From positions 2,108,001-2,172,000 of the forward strand of contig NW_020825324.1 in assembly GCF_003286085.1 (NCBI RefSeq): a DNA stretch of 64,000 bases, read 5' to 3'. The first letter of the stretch is position 1. Every line of letters starts with the position of its first letter. The notes under the pieces are model-generated. The model was not told where the DNA came from and made no database searches. It saw only the letters and a program-made list of their open reading frames with translations. Positions 1 to 10,210 of the stretch are shown piece by piece. The DNA is from Drosophila persimilis (Eukaryota > Arthropoda > Insecta > Diptera > Drosophilidae). The position numbers and the translations under genes were made by a program.

Positions 1-190
1 GTTGGGTTTGGGGCTGTGGCTGGAGTTGTGGATGGTGCTTTCGGTTGGTGCGCTGAGCGCATCAGAGATGGAAGGAGCTGCTGGAGCTCTGGAGGAGCTT
101 AACCCATAAAGAGCTCGCACTGATGTCGGTGCGGGTGCGGGAGTGGCTGCGGAAATGCTACCAGTATTGCTGCCGATTAATGACCCATTT
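1..190 (-). CDS. Possible internal exon, partial, unknown product
   Basis: On the minus strand one frame stays open from about 190 to the window edge (about 63 codons). The translation is rich in Ser, Pro, Ala and Thr, a composition common in fly coding exons of low complexity. An in-frame stop lies immediately upstream and coincides with an AG that could be a splice acceptor (TTAGTTAG just before the open frame). There is no start codon, so it would have to be an internal or terminal exon of a gene lying to the left. I do not recognise the protein. It could be chance openness of a GC-rich stretch. Confidence 0.3.
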
Positions 191-715
191 GGCTAACTAA
201 GGGTTAAACCCTGCTCACTCGTGTGATACTATTTAAAGAACTTTCTACCGCTATTTTCGCTTCCATTAAACACACATACACATGCGGGGGGTTGGTGTAG
301 AAGCGGGAGCGAAGGCGATGCGAAAATAAGCAAGGAAAAGTTGTTTTAGCTTTCGTACGTGTCCACACACACACGCACACACGCACACACGTACACACCC
401 CAGTCCCCCCACTCTTGAGCCATGCTCCACAAGTGTCGAAAAGTGTGCGCTCTCCAAACATTTGTATTCCTTCTTTCTTTTATTTCTGCTTTCTGCTCTC
501 TGGTCTCCCCTCCGGCCAAGCCTTCGTCGGTACTTGGCACGCTTGTTGTCCTGCTCCTTAACATGGCTCTCCAGTCGAATGTCGAAGTGAGCAGAGCAGA
601 AGCGCAGTAGAGCGATAACACCAAAATCTGAGAAACCTTTAATGCTCTTTCCTCAGAGAGACAACCGAAACGAGGGGGAACGTTATGAGTTGCTGCATAC
701 ACCGCAGCTCTACAT
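191..715. other. Non-coding interval with CA-rich tract
   Basis: No supported gene. An imperfect CA/GCAC microsatellite occupies about 364-398; the remaining open frames are short, overlap on both strands and show no family signature. Confidence 0.5.
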
Positions 716-1418
716 TTATACCCGATACTTAGTATGGCTCTCCTCCGGCAGACGCCGCTAATATTGAACGACACGACAAAGAGTGCGTGCGAGAGAGACA
801 GAAAATCAGTCTGAGCGTGACGTCGGGCGCTGCGTAGCCACTAAAAATTGATTTCTTGCTTTTGGCTACAAAAATGATCCGATCTGATCCAGATTCCGCA
901 ACCTAATAGATATGGTCGTTATCTATGATTCTGCGTTTTTAGTTTTCTTTAGTATCTTCAATATTGTGGATGCAACAGTTTTTCGTCCTTTGTGGGGGCG
1001 GAAGTGGGTGGGGCGAAATTTTGCGATATACGTTTTATAGTGAGATCTAACAGGAGTGCGGATACCAAATTTGGTAACTCTAGCCTTAATAGTCTCTGAG
1101 ATGTGTAAATATCCCCAGATTTTCATCCTTTGCGGGGGCGGAAGGGGGTGTGGCGAAATTTTGAAGCAAACTCGTCTCGGTCCGATATATTAGGAGTGTG
1201 GATACCAAATTTGGTTGCTCTAGCTCTTATAGTCTTTGAGCACTAGGCGCTGAAGGGGACGGACAGACAGACAGGGCTCAATCGACTCGGCTATTGATGC
1301 TGATCAAGAATATATATACTTTATGGGGTCGGAAACGATTCCTTCTGGACGTTACACACATCCATTTTCACCACAAATCTGATATACCCCAATACTCATT
1401 TTGAGTATCGGGTATAAA
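716..1418. mobile_element. Dispersed Drosophila repeat with short terminal inverted repeats
   Basis: The left end begins TTATACCCGATACT and the right end finishes AGTATCGGGTATAA, so the ends are inverted copies of each other. Inside, a block of about 115 bp (about 980-1098) is repeated imperfectly at about 1124-1240; each copy contains a GGGGGCGGAAG motif and GATACCAAATTTGG. The right part (about 1258-1345) holds GGACAGACAGACAGG followed by a segment around ATCGACTCGGCTATTG that I recognise as recurring in Drosophila genomes, probably from a non-autonomous DINE-1/Helitron-like or related family. No coding capacity is seen. The family name is uncertain. Confidence 0.6.
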
Positions 1419-4314
1419 AAACAACTGTTTAATGGCAAAGAGTGACGGCGAAGAGAGCTTTACCTGCTGCTGATCTTTTGTATGTGGAAAAGCTTAGCTA
1501 CGGTTCTCTCTCCCGCTCTTCCATGCGGCAAAAGCATGGCTTTGTTGTTCTCGGGTTAGGCTGTCGCAGTGCAGCCGTATGTCGATATACATATGTACAT
1601 ATATGTATGTACATATGTATTTCAATGGTACTGATTAATATTTTTTCTGCTCAGTGCAACTCTTCGTTTGCTGGGTGCGATTACAATTATTTATTTATTT
1701 TGATATATGTATGTATTTTATTTCTGATTTCGTATTGCCACCGAAATGTTCGAAGCTTATCTCCAGCTTTTTTTCACTCCGAGGGCAGCAGAAAAGAGAG
1801 TGCGGTTCGCTCTCCCTTCCTTTATCACGCTCCAATTAGTGGCATCTCAAGCAAACACTCGTTGTGTGTCTTTATTTGTGCGGATGTGGGCGCGAGGGAG
1901 GGGGAGTGGCCGAAAAGGCCTGCGGATGTTTTTCTCTGCTTTGCTTTGCTCGGCGCTGCTTACCCTCTGCCTGCCTGCCAGCCTGTTGCCTTTTGCCTGT
2001 TGTTTGCTGCTTTCTCGCCTTTTCCTTTCGGCTCTCTCCCACTAATTGAATATGCATATTTAGCTGTCAGTCATTTGGCTTGCGTAACAAACCAAAATGA
2101 AATGAAACATGAAGCCCCAAAGCCACCAACAATCCCCACTCTCGCCTCCCCGTCTTACCAGCCAAGACCCCACGGCCTTAACGATTTGCATTTGATTGCC
2201 TTGAGAAGAAATTTCATTTATCATTGCATTATTTTTGTGTCAAATGCACTCATCAACAACAGCAACAAGAGCAACAGTTGTGCCTCTGGGATATTCCCTT
2301 ATGGCTGCTCATAATACAAGGAGTGCCGCCACCTTGAATAAAATATGTTTGCCTTTTTTGTCCGTAGAGAACTGCATAATTTGTTCATTTAACAGTCGAT
2401 TCAGACAAACTATGAATTTATTTCTGTCCACTCCCACGCAAAGGTCACCACACCTCATGAAATCTCAGTGGAAACACTAAAAACACAAAAAATGAACTGC
2501 TAGTCAATATTGACTCCTGATAATTGAATATTTCGGTATAGGAGGTGTATACTTTTGAAATGAAGAAAATACTTTTCCGATGCCATGCGCTCGCGCTCGC
2601 TCTCTATCTCGTTCCCGTCCAGTGGCGCCTCCTGTCGCAGTGAGCGAGATACATACATATAGCAGAATGGAAGCTGTCTAGAACTGGAAAATGGTCTGTG
2701 TGTCGATGCAAAGACACCACTTGTACGACAATAGATTTGGGGAGCCAATTGTTGCAAGTAAATTGTAAAAGTATCCTAATATTAAATATTTTTTGAAGAT
2801 TACGACGTTGCCATCCCTCAAGAGGGATGCCATCCTCATAGAAAATCTCTAGTCAAATCCCGTAAGCTACAGCCCACGTGCATGCCAATGCAATAGTTTA
2901 ATCAACGCAAATTCAACATTGGAAAAACAATGTTAGCACAATTTTCCATATTCCGGATAATCGGATTCCCATGGCACCAGCAGAGATATTCGTACTCATG
3001 TATCTCTTAAGTTGATTACTCGCCTTGAACTATTTTGAGGCTGGGATTTGCTTCAGCTGTAGAAGGCAACCTTGCTGACTCAACCAATCTTTATAAATTG
3101 AACACTCTCATCAGCTTCAGACTGGAAGCAACCCTTTTCCCCATTTTCCTAGTCCCAGTCCCAGGCCCAGTCCCAGTCCCACTCCCAGCCCAAGCCGTAC
3201 CTTGCTCACCAGCCCTTCAGCATCCACAGACAGTCAAGTGGCAATAAAGTAATAAGATTGTAAGCTCTTTCATGGTCTGGCTCTGGCACTGCTTCAGTTT
3301 CCGTCTCCCTTTAACGATTGTTTGTCGCTAACGTGCATTTAAATTAATTTAATTTTATTGCCAATTTCCATGGAGAGTCCGCAGAGGACAGGTGCCACAG
3401 AGGCCGGCTTGGAGTCAGGGCGGAGTGTGTATAGCTAGTGCTGTCGCTTACCCAATGGAAGGCTACCAGATTATCCCTGACTAACATTTTGTGGCAGCTT
3501 GAAATTACCCGGCAGTCAGCTGGTATATGCACATATGCACATATAATACTATGAGATACTATTATGTGACTTATTCCATGTATTAAAAAGCGACAAATTC
3601 ATTTGGTGAGATGTGGTTATTGTGGCTGGACAGGGACAAAGCAGCCACCACATCTCTATCAATTTTTCTTGCACTTCTCATGAGAGAGGACACACCGGTG
3701 ATGGCGAAGGCAAGCACGAGCTCTAGTTCTGTTCTAATGTTAATTATTGCAATCCATCAATCTTCACTTCACCTAACAACTAGCTAAAAAGCTGAAAACA
3801 TGATGGAGAACATGGTGGAACATGCGCCTGGTAAACGTCCTCATTGGTTGTTTTTTTGCTTCTTGTTTGAGTGGATTGGTTGAACTCTATCAAGTCATCT
3901 ATTTCGCATTATCTTGTATTATGAGGAGCATATAGAGGATGGTGCCTATCTGGAGATACGCGCTCCCTCGCTTCCTGGAGAAGGCAAAATAGGTCGTTCT
4001 CGCTCTTCTCCGTCAAATGGTGACGTTATTCTCTAACGCAAGAAGTAAGAGCATTCATACGTCGCTAAGTCAAATATAAATCAATTTTATTTTCGTAATC
4101 GTAATTACTCTTTTTATCCGAACAGAGCTGTTCGTGACAGCGTAGGGGGACTTGTAGTATATGTATACTTTTTGGTGCATAGGTGCAGTCCTATGGGTTG
4201 ATCGTTCTCGGTGAGTGGCTTGCAAAAAGTTAAATGAATAGATGGGAATAACAGCCTTGACTATGGCACCTCTCAGTGGAATATTTGTATGCCGTTATGG
4301 CTCTCATCCGCATA
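1419..4314. other. Intergenic DNA, no supported gene
   Basis: The long open frame at 1442-2314 begins at a non-ATG codon, runs through TATG/ATAC tracts and has no family resemblance, so I treat it as spurious. A CCCAGT-type minisatellite lies at 3151-3192. The stretch 4315-4318 (TGCA) is the left target-site copy of the retrotransposon that follows. Confidence 0.5.
3151..3192. repeat. CCCAGT minisatellite
   Basis: About seven imperfect copies of CCCAGT/CCCAGG/CCCACT in a row. Confidence 0.8.
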
Positions 4315-4318
4315 TGCA

Positions 4319-4850
4319 AGTTAACGTACCCAATTCCATTGAGCTCTTATACGAGTTGTAAACAATCTTTGGTTTTCCAAAACGAAAACAATTTCAATCT
4401 TGGGCCTCCGCCTAATTGATTTCTAAGATGTACAATCTCAAGCGCCCCCGCCGCAATCCCATTCTTTGACACTCGCCTAAATGGAAAACCAATGTTTGCC
4501 CACACCCGGCTTCTCATAAACAATCTCACTCCCGGCTTTCTGCAGATCCTGCACTTTAGGCCTTTTACAGTTCTCTCTTTGGATGACGAAATCTAATACT
4601 CGGGATGGCGAAATCAATTGAAATGTTTATAGAAAAACGATTCCCGAAAGGGATCAACGATGCAAAGATCAGAAAGTTCAAATCAGTCTTGATCCAGCAG
4701 CGACACCGCAAAGTCTAGCTAAATATTAAGATCGCGCAATCCCTTGGCCCGGAATTCCTTTGTGACCCTCTACTTAAATCTATATCAGTGAAGTTCGAAG
4801 TAAAATAAAAACTTTTTAAAAACACAATCCGCTACCGCAGTTGTTTAATT
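4319..4850 (+). repeat. 5' LTR
   Basis: Begins AGTTAACGTACC and ends TTGTTTAATT; an identical 532-bp copy lies at 11644-12175 (offset 7325). Errantiviral LTRs often start AGTTA and end AATT rather than the TG...CA of other LTR elements. A poly(A) signal AATAAA lies at 4804-4809. The LTR should carry the promoter; no clear TATA box is seen, as is usual for initiator-type errantiviral promoters. Confidence 0.95.
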
Positions 4851-4867
4851 GGCGCCCAACGTGGGGC
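4850..4867 (+). other. Primer-binding site, tRNA-Lys(CUU) type
   Basis: TGGCGCCCAACGTGGGGC directly abuts the LTR (overlapping its last base). It is the reverse complement of the 3' end of eukaryotic tRNA-Lys-CUU including the CCA tail, as I know that tRNA. A lysine primer is characteristic of the gypsy branch; 17.6/297 relatives use tRNA-Ser. Confidence 0.85.
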
Positions 4868-5461
4868 GACGTTGTCTAAAAAGCACCGAATGATAAAAGT
4901 GTTGCGTCGTGCCGAAACCCGAAGGACAATTAATTAATGGAATAAATCCTTCAAAATTAAAAACGCGGAGTGACTGTGTGATATAGATAAAAAAAAGTGA
5001 GATAAAAAGGAAACAAACCGGAGCTTAGGGTGTGCAAAAACAAATACAAATACAAATACAAATACAAATACAAATACAAATACAAATACAACGCAAAATA
5101 CAAATAAAACAAAAAGCTAATCAAGGCAATTCGTAAATACAAAAAAAACCAAAGAAACCCAAAGTTTTTAAAAAAACAAAACCAACAAAACCGACAAAAC
5201 CAAAATACAAAGAAAGTGAAACGATCAGCGAAGCCAAAGAAGGAAGACCCCCAGAAGACCCAGCTGAGCAAAGAAATTTAAGAAGGAAGACCCGTTCGAA
5301 GATCTGCCAAACTAAGAAGGACGACCCCTACCGGATATTTCGTGAGCAAGAGTTGTATTAATAAATATATAAGTTCAATTAGGATATATAAGATTATAAA
5401 AACTAACATATAAGAAAAATTAAAAGTGGATCAGCTAACTTTAGATTTTGAAAAACTAAAA
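4868..5461 (+). other. Errantivirus 5' leader
   Basis: A-rich untranslated leader between the primer-binding site and gag. It contains a CAAATA hexanucleotide array at 5041-5090 and several AAGAAGGA/AGACCC repeats at about 5239-5330. It should hold the packaging signal and splice donor for env mRNA; I could not pinpoint the donor. Confidence 0.6.
5041..5090 (+). repeat. CAAATA hexanucleotide array in retroelement leader
   Basis: Eight perfect CAAATA units plus two bases. Confidence 0.95.
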
Positions 5462-6610
5462 ATGATTAACTCTCAAGCAAGGACCGATCTCACAGCAGAT
5501 CTGGTCAAACAATTGATAGCACTTCAAATTTCACAAGTACAAGAGCAAATTGTAAATTTAAAACAGCAAATAGAAACTAAATCCGATCAGGTATCGGATT
5601 ATCAGGCAGAAACAATAGACGAGACAATAAGAGACGACACCACATTGAAGGTAATAGAATCCCTACCAATTTTTAATGGTGGATTAAACCAATATGTAGG
5701 ATGGAGGGAAGCTGCAGAAACTGCAGTGAAGTTATATAAGAAAGGAAGTAAGCAATATTATATTGCATTAACAATTTTGAGAAACAAAATAACAGGACCA
5801 GCACATGACGCACTGACCAACCACGGGACAGTTCTAAATTTTGATGCCATACTTTCACGGCTTGACTTTGTTTACAGTGACAAGAGACCTATTTACATAA
5901 TAGAACAGGAATTAAGCGTTCTCCGACAAGGGAACCTTTCAATTATAGATTTCTATAACGAGGTTAACAAGAAAATGACCTTGTTAATAAATAAGACAAT
6001 AATGACTCACGGAAAGGACAGTGAGATCACCAAGGAATCAAATAAAAAAATTAGAGACAATGCCTTACGCATTTTTGTCACTGGCCTAAACGGCGGCATT
6101 GCTGAAATCCTATTTTCATTGAATCCCCCAGATTTACCGAATGCCTTAGCAAAGGTACAGGAATTGCAATCTAATAACATTCGGGCCCAATTTGCCTACC
6201 AATTCAGCGGTCCCAGAAATTCAGGGAATAATAATTTTAATACCTTAAGATTCAACCAACGACAACCTAGGACTAACAGTTCACCATTCGACCAAAAAAG
6301 GGATTTGCAGAGGAATAACATGTCTTGGGGACAACCCTATTTCTTGGGTAATAGACAACAAAATCAGGCCCCAGAACCAATGGAGGTAGACGAATCTATA
6401 CAAATCCGGAACCGACAGAACAGCAATCAATTCAGGGGAAATAATAACAATAGAAATTATCGGGAGAATACTAACGGTTATTTTAGGAGAAATAATAACA
6501 ATTATAGCCAAGCCCAGCATTTTAGGGCAAACGTAGTCCCGAATAATCAGTCTAACGACAATCCAGCGCAGAAAACGAAAACTAAACGAAATGTCGGAAC
6601 AACCGGCTAA
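5462..6610 (+). CDS. gag: Errantivirus Gag
   Basis: Structural polyprotein that forms the capsid of the retroelement particle. The open frame extends upstream to 5426 without an ATG; the first in-frame ATG is at 5462, giving 382 residues. The N-terminal part is charged and predicted helical, followed by a capsid-like region with motifs such as GWREAA and ILRNKITGPAHDAL. The C-terminal third is rich in Asn, Arg and Gln (RNNNN-type runs), as expected for RNA binding. No CCHC zinc knuckle is present, which is normal for this group. It ends at TAA 6608-6610, short of any overlap with the pol frame (see pol). Confidence 0.9.
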   Translation: MINSQARTDLTADLVKQLIALQISQVQEQIVNLKQQIETKSDQVSDYQAETIDETIRDDTTLKVIESLPIFNGGLNQYVGWREAAETAVKLYKKGSKQYYIALTILRNKITGPAHDALTNHGTVLNFDAILSRLDFVYSDKRPIYIIEQELSVLRQGNLSIIDFYNEVNKKMTLLINKTIMTHGKDSEITKESNKKIRDNALRIFVTGLNGGIAEILFSLNPPDLPNALAKVQELQSNNIRAQFAYQFSGPRNSGNNNFNTLRFNQRQPRTNSSPFDQKRDLQRNNMSWGQPYFLGNRQQNQAPEPMEVDESIQIRNRQNSNQFRGNNNNRNYRENTNGYFRRNNNNYSQAQHFRANVVPNNQSNDNPAQKTKTKRNVGTTG

Positions 6611-6654
6611 TAAAGCAATGAGGATAAATAACATTGAGGAGGATCATTTTTTAG
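6611..6654 (+). other. Disrupted gag-pol junction
   Basis: Between the gag stop (6608-6610) and the open pol frame (from 6655) the pol frame has stops at 6619, 6625 and 6652. Coding-like peptide stretches continue but in different frames: frame 3 at about 6600-6660, frame 2 at about 6660-6705, frame 1 (pol) afterwards. The changes of frame fall at a C5 run (about 6659-6664) and an A6 run (about 6698-6703). This looks like small indels in a region that should be one overlapping frame. Confidence 0.6.
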
Positions 6655-9600
6655 ATCAGCCCCCGAAGTAGGTCTGCCCTACCTAAAAAGAGTAGACAAA
6701 AAATAAACAGAGAATTAAAAGTTTTGATAGATACGGGAGCAACTTCCTGTTATATAAAAAAAGGAATTTACGACAATAAAAATGAATTACCAATCTATAA
6801 GAAAGTTGCTACAGTGAATGGGTTTTCAATAATTAAATATTTCCATAATATAACAATTTTCAACACAAAGCAAGTGTTTTATGAAATAGATGGAATGGAG
6901 GCAGATTTACTAATAGGATTTAACCTATTAAAGAAAATCGGAGCGGTTATTGATACAGGAAAGGGGACTTTAAGTTATAAAGACAATGAGGAGAAACTAA
7001 TATATGACGAGGTCCTTTCTTTAAACAAATTAACCTTTATAGAAGGAAAAACCATCCTTCCGTTGAAGGAATATATAATAAAAAAATATTTTGAAGAAGA
7101 AAAAGAAATGAAAAGCGATTCAGTAAAGGTAGAAGGAAGTTTATATAGCTTGGGATCAAAAAATCCTGAGCACGCCGACGAAGAATTATCCGTCAATAGT
7201 TTGGGATTCAAATATCCTGAGCCCGCCGTCGTTGAATTATCCGACATCCAAAGTTTTAATAGTTTGGGATTAAAATATCCTGAGCACGCCGTCGTTGAAT
7301 TATCCGACACTAAAAGTTCGAATAGTTTGGGATTAAAGAATCCTGAACACGCCGTCGTTGAATTATCCGACAATAAACAATTTAAAAGTTTGGGATGCAA
7401 AAATCCTGAACGCGCCGTCGTAGAAATATCCGACATTCAAAATTATGCAAATTCTGAATTGAAAAAAATGAAATTGTATAACACAATAACCTACAAAGAG
7501 GACAATTTAGAAAATCTCAGAGAGAAAATGGTATCTATCATCGAAGAAGACCATGCCAATATAAATTTACAGTTACCGTTCAGAACGGATATAAAAGGAG
7601 AGATTAACACTGAACACGATAGACCGGTATATGGCAAGCAGTATCCATACGCTTATTCGGTTAACGATTTCGTTAATAACGAAATAAGTAAAATGTTAGA
7701 TGAAGGTATAATCAGACCTAGTAAAAGCCCATATAATTCACCGGTAATAGTAGTACCAAAGAAGGGAGTAAATGAGGACGGAACTCCTAAGCATAGATTA
7801 GTAATAGACTTTAAGAAACTTAATGAAAACACTATACCGGATAGATACCCTATGCAAGATCCTTCAGTAATCCTTGCCAATTTAGGTAAAGCGAAATATT
7901 TCTCGGCCATTGACTTAGAGTCAGGTTTCTATCAGATTTTAATGAGGGAATCAGATATTGAAAAAACATCTTTTTCCATAAATAACGGCAAATATGAATT
8001 TCTAAGAATGCCTATGGGATTGACGAACGCTCCCAGAATTTTCCAAAGGGCAATGGACGATATACTTAGAGAACAAGTTGGGAAAACTTGTCACGTTTAT
8101 ATGGACGATATAATAATATTTTCAAAAACTATAGAACAACATTATAAAGATCTAATTCATATAATTCAGATATTGCAAAACGCTAACATGAAAATTTCAC
8201 TTGAAAAGTCTAAATTCTTTCAATTGGAAACCAAATTTCTGGGATACATTGTTTCCCAAAATATCATTAAAACAGATCCAGACAAAATCTCCACAATACA
8301 AAACTATCCAATTCCTAAAAATATCAGAGAGCTACGTAGCTTCTTAGGACTAACAGGGTATTACAGAAAATTTGTCCGAAATTATGCCACAATTGCCAAA
8401 CCTTTAACAAAATATCTGAGCGGAGTAAATGGGAAAGTTTCACGAAGGGCATCCAAGAAAGCATTAATACAGCTGGATGAACCAGCAATTGGAGCATTTA
8501 ATAATTTAAAGGACAGTTTAATAGCACATATTGAATTAGTACAACCAGATTACAATAAAAAATTCACATTAACCACAGATGCATCGGACATAGCAATAGG
8601 TGCAGTTTTGTCGCAAGATGGGAATCCCATAACATTTATTTCTAAAACTTTAAGTAAAACCGAGCAATTATATGCTACTAATAAAAAAGAATTATTAGCT
8701 ATTGTATGGGCATTAAAAAATTTGCGAAATTATTTATACGGAGTGAGTGGAATTGAAATACATACAGATCACCAACCTTTGTCCTTTGCAATGTCGCAAA
8801 AAAATCCAAATGTTGAAATGAAACGTTGGTATTACTTCATAGAAAGTTTCACACCAAAAATCATTTATAAGCCAGGCTCAACTAACGTAGTAGCGGACGC
8901 GTTATCTCGGATTAAAATAAATCATATGACAGATAGTGATGTCGACCAGACAGAATCAGAATCAGACATAAATACTCAGCATTCAGCAGAGAGTAGTTTC
9001 GAAAACGTCATTCAAGAGACTAGCAAGCCTCTAAACCAATTTAAACAGCAGCTACTATTAGCGCAAGGGAGATTCACAGTTCATGAGTTAGTAAGAGTTT
9101 ATGAAAATACCCGACATATTATTGAATTTGATACGGTTGACAATCTGCTAATCATTTTAAAAGAATTTATTCAGCCTCACTTAACCACAGGAATACACTG
9201 CACTTTAGAAGATTTATACCTTATCCAAAATAAGCTAAAGGAAAACTTCATAAATAAATTTCTCTTCACAAGAAAGTTCCTCCAAGATGTAGTAAATTCA
9301 GAAGATAAAGCTATAATTATAGAAGAAACACATTGCAGAGCCCATAGAGGACTAGACGAAAATTACAAACAAATAACTAAGCTGTATTATTGGCCAAACC
9401 TGCACAAAAAATTAAAAGAATATATAAAAAATTGTGAGATCTGTAACAAAAACAAATATCGGAGACACCCTGTAAAAATTCCAATTGGGGAAGCTCCCAT
9501 TCCAGCAAAAGAAGGAGATCAATTACACTTAGACATATACTATGCCCAAAACCTAACATTCATAACTTGTATAGATTCTTATTCCAAATACTTGGTGGTC

Positions 9601-10194
9601 AAGGAAATTCAAAGTAAATTAAACATTGAAAATAAGGTAATGGAAATTTTACAACACTTTCCGTTAGCAACATCATTAATGACTGACAACGAACCAAGCT
9701 TTACTTCAGCACAATTTAGATCATTCATACAAAGAAGTAACTTAACTATTTATTATGCTGATCCCAGACACAGCACCTCAAATGGTCAGGTAGAAAGGGT
9801 ACATTCCACACTAACAGAAATAGCGCGGTGCATCAAGGATGAACTAAATCTAACAGATTATTCAGAAATAATAATAAGGGCGGCACTGAAATATAACCTG
9901 ACGATACATTCAACGACCAATCAAATGCCATATGACATATTGTATAACAAAATAGAACACAAACATAATCCAATATTACTTAAGGAAGCTCAGACCAAAA
10001 TGCTTAAGATACATAACAAAGATAGAAGAGAAAAAGATTATAAAATAGGAGAAGTAGTCTATGAAAAGAAATTCGGGGAAAGAAATAAACTTCAATCCCG
10101 ATACAAAAAGCAGGTAGTTAAGGAAAATCGACCGAATAAAATTATAATCAACAATAGAAACAGAATTATACATAAAGATAACATCAAATATTAA
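6655..10194 (+). CDS. pol: Errantivirus Pol (protease, RT, RNase H, integrase)
   Basis: Polyprotein for processing, reverse transcription and integration. The frame is -1 relative to gag and has no ATG start, so it is normally reached by frameshifting. Domains in order: aspartic protease with DTGA (Asp codon 6730) and LLIGFNLL; a tandem 21-residue repeat (7147-7440); reverse transcriptase with HRLVIDFKKLN and YMDD (8098-8109); RNase H with TDAS (Asp at 8578) and HTDHQPLSF; integrase with an H-H-C-C zinc finger (from His 9331, CEICNK at about 9436) and a D-D-35-E catalytic triad (Asp 9532, Asp 9685, Glu 9793). All catalytic residues are present and the frame is unbroken, so the enzymes look intact; only entry from gag is disturbed. 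Confidence 0.93.
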   Translation: MSPRSRSALPKKSRQKINRELKVLIDTGATSCYIKKGIYDNKNELPIYKKVATVNGFSIIKYFHNITIFNTKQVFYEIDGMEADLLIGFNLLKKIGAVIDTGKGTLSYKDNEEKLIYDEVLSLNKLTFIEGKTILPLKEYIIKKYFEEEKEMKSDSVKVEGSLYSLGSKNPEHADEELSVNSLGFKYPEPAVVELSDIQSFNSLGLKYPEHAVVELSDTKSSNSLGLKNPEHAVVELSDNKQFKSLGCKNPERAVVEISDIQNYANSELKKMKLYNTITYKEDNLENLREKMVSIIEEDHANINLQLPFRTDIKGEINTEHDRPVYGKQYPYAYSVNDFVNNEISKMLDEGIIRPSKSPYNSPVIVVPKKGVNEDGTPKHRLVIDFKKLNENTIPDRYPMQDPSVILANLGKAKYFSAIDLESGFYQILMRESDIEKTSFSINNGKYEFLRMPMGLTNAPRIFQRAMDDILREQVGKTCHVYMDDIIIFSKTIEQHYKDLIHIIQILQNANMKISLEKSKFFQLETKFLGYIVSQNIIKTDPDKISTIQNYPIPKNIRELRSFLGLTGYYRKFVRNYATIAKPLTKYLSGVNGKVSRRASKKALIQLDEPAIGAFNNLKDSLIAHIELVQPDYNKKFTLTTDASDIAIGAVLSQDGNPITFISKTLSKTEQLYATNKKELLAIVWALKNLRNYLYGVSGIEIHTDHQPLSFAMSQKNPNVEMKRWYYFIESFTPKIIYKPGSTNVVADALSRIKINHMTDSDVDQTESESDINTQHSAESSFENVIQETSKPLNQFKQQLLLAQGRFTVHELVRVYENTRHIIEFDTVDNLLIILKEFIQPHLTTGIHCTLEDLYLIQNKLKENFINKFLFTRKFLQDVVNSEDKAIIIEETHCRAHRGLDENYKQITKLYYWPNLHKKLKEYIKNCEICNKNKYRRHPVKIPIGEAPIPAKEGDQLHLDIYYAQNLTFITCIDSYSKYLVVKEIQSKLNIENKVMEILQHFPLATSLMTDNEPSFTSAQFRSFIQRSNLTIYYADPRHSTSNGQVERVHSTLTEIARCIKDELNLTDYSEIIIRAALKYNLTIHSTTNQMPYDILYNKIEHKHNPILLKEAQTKMLKIHNKDRREKDYKIGEVVYEKKFGERNKLQSRYKKQVVKENRPNKIIINNRNRIIHKDNIKY
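7147..7440 (+). repeat. Tandem 21-codon repeat inside Pol
   Basis: Five copies of a unit reading approximately SLGLKxPEHAVVELSD start at 7147, 7198, 7261, 7324 and 7387 (spacing 51 then 63, 63, 63 bp). They lie between protease and RT, a linker region in related elements. The frame is kept in every unit, so the array adds about 95 residues without breaking Pol. Confidence 0.9.
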
Positions 10195-10198
10195 ATAT

Positions 10199-10207
10199 TT
10201 TTTCCAG
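10199..10207 (+). promoter_or_regulatory. Candidate env splice acceptor
   Basis: TTTTTTCCAG immediately precedes the env ATG (10211). Errantiviral env is translated from a spliced subgenomic RNA, so this pyrimidine tract plus AG is a natural acceptor. Confidence 0.55.
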
Positions 10208-10210
10208 AAA

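Noticed and set aside
1442..2314. 290-codon plus-strand open frame
   Set aside because: Begins at a non-ATG codon, encodes repeats from TATG/ATAC tracts (YVHICMYICIS), and has no domain-like pattern.
4347..4529. 60-codon minus-strand frame in each LTR
   Set aside because: Lies within regulatory LTR DNA and is duplicated only because the LTRs are.
6281..7436. Minus-strand open frames inside gag and pol
   Set aside because: Antisense shadows of the AT-rich retroelement, including the antisense of the 21-residue repeat.
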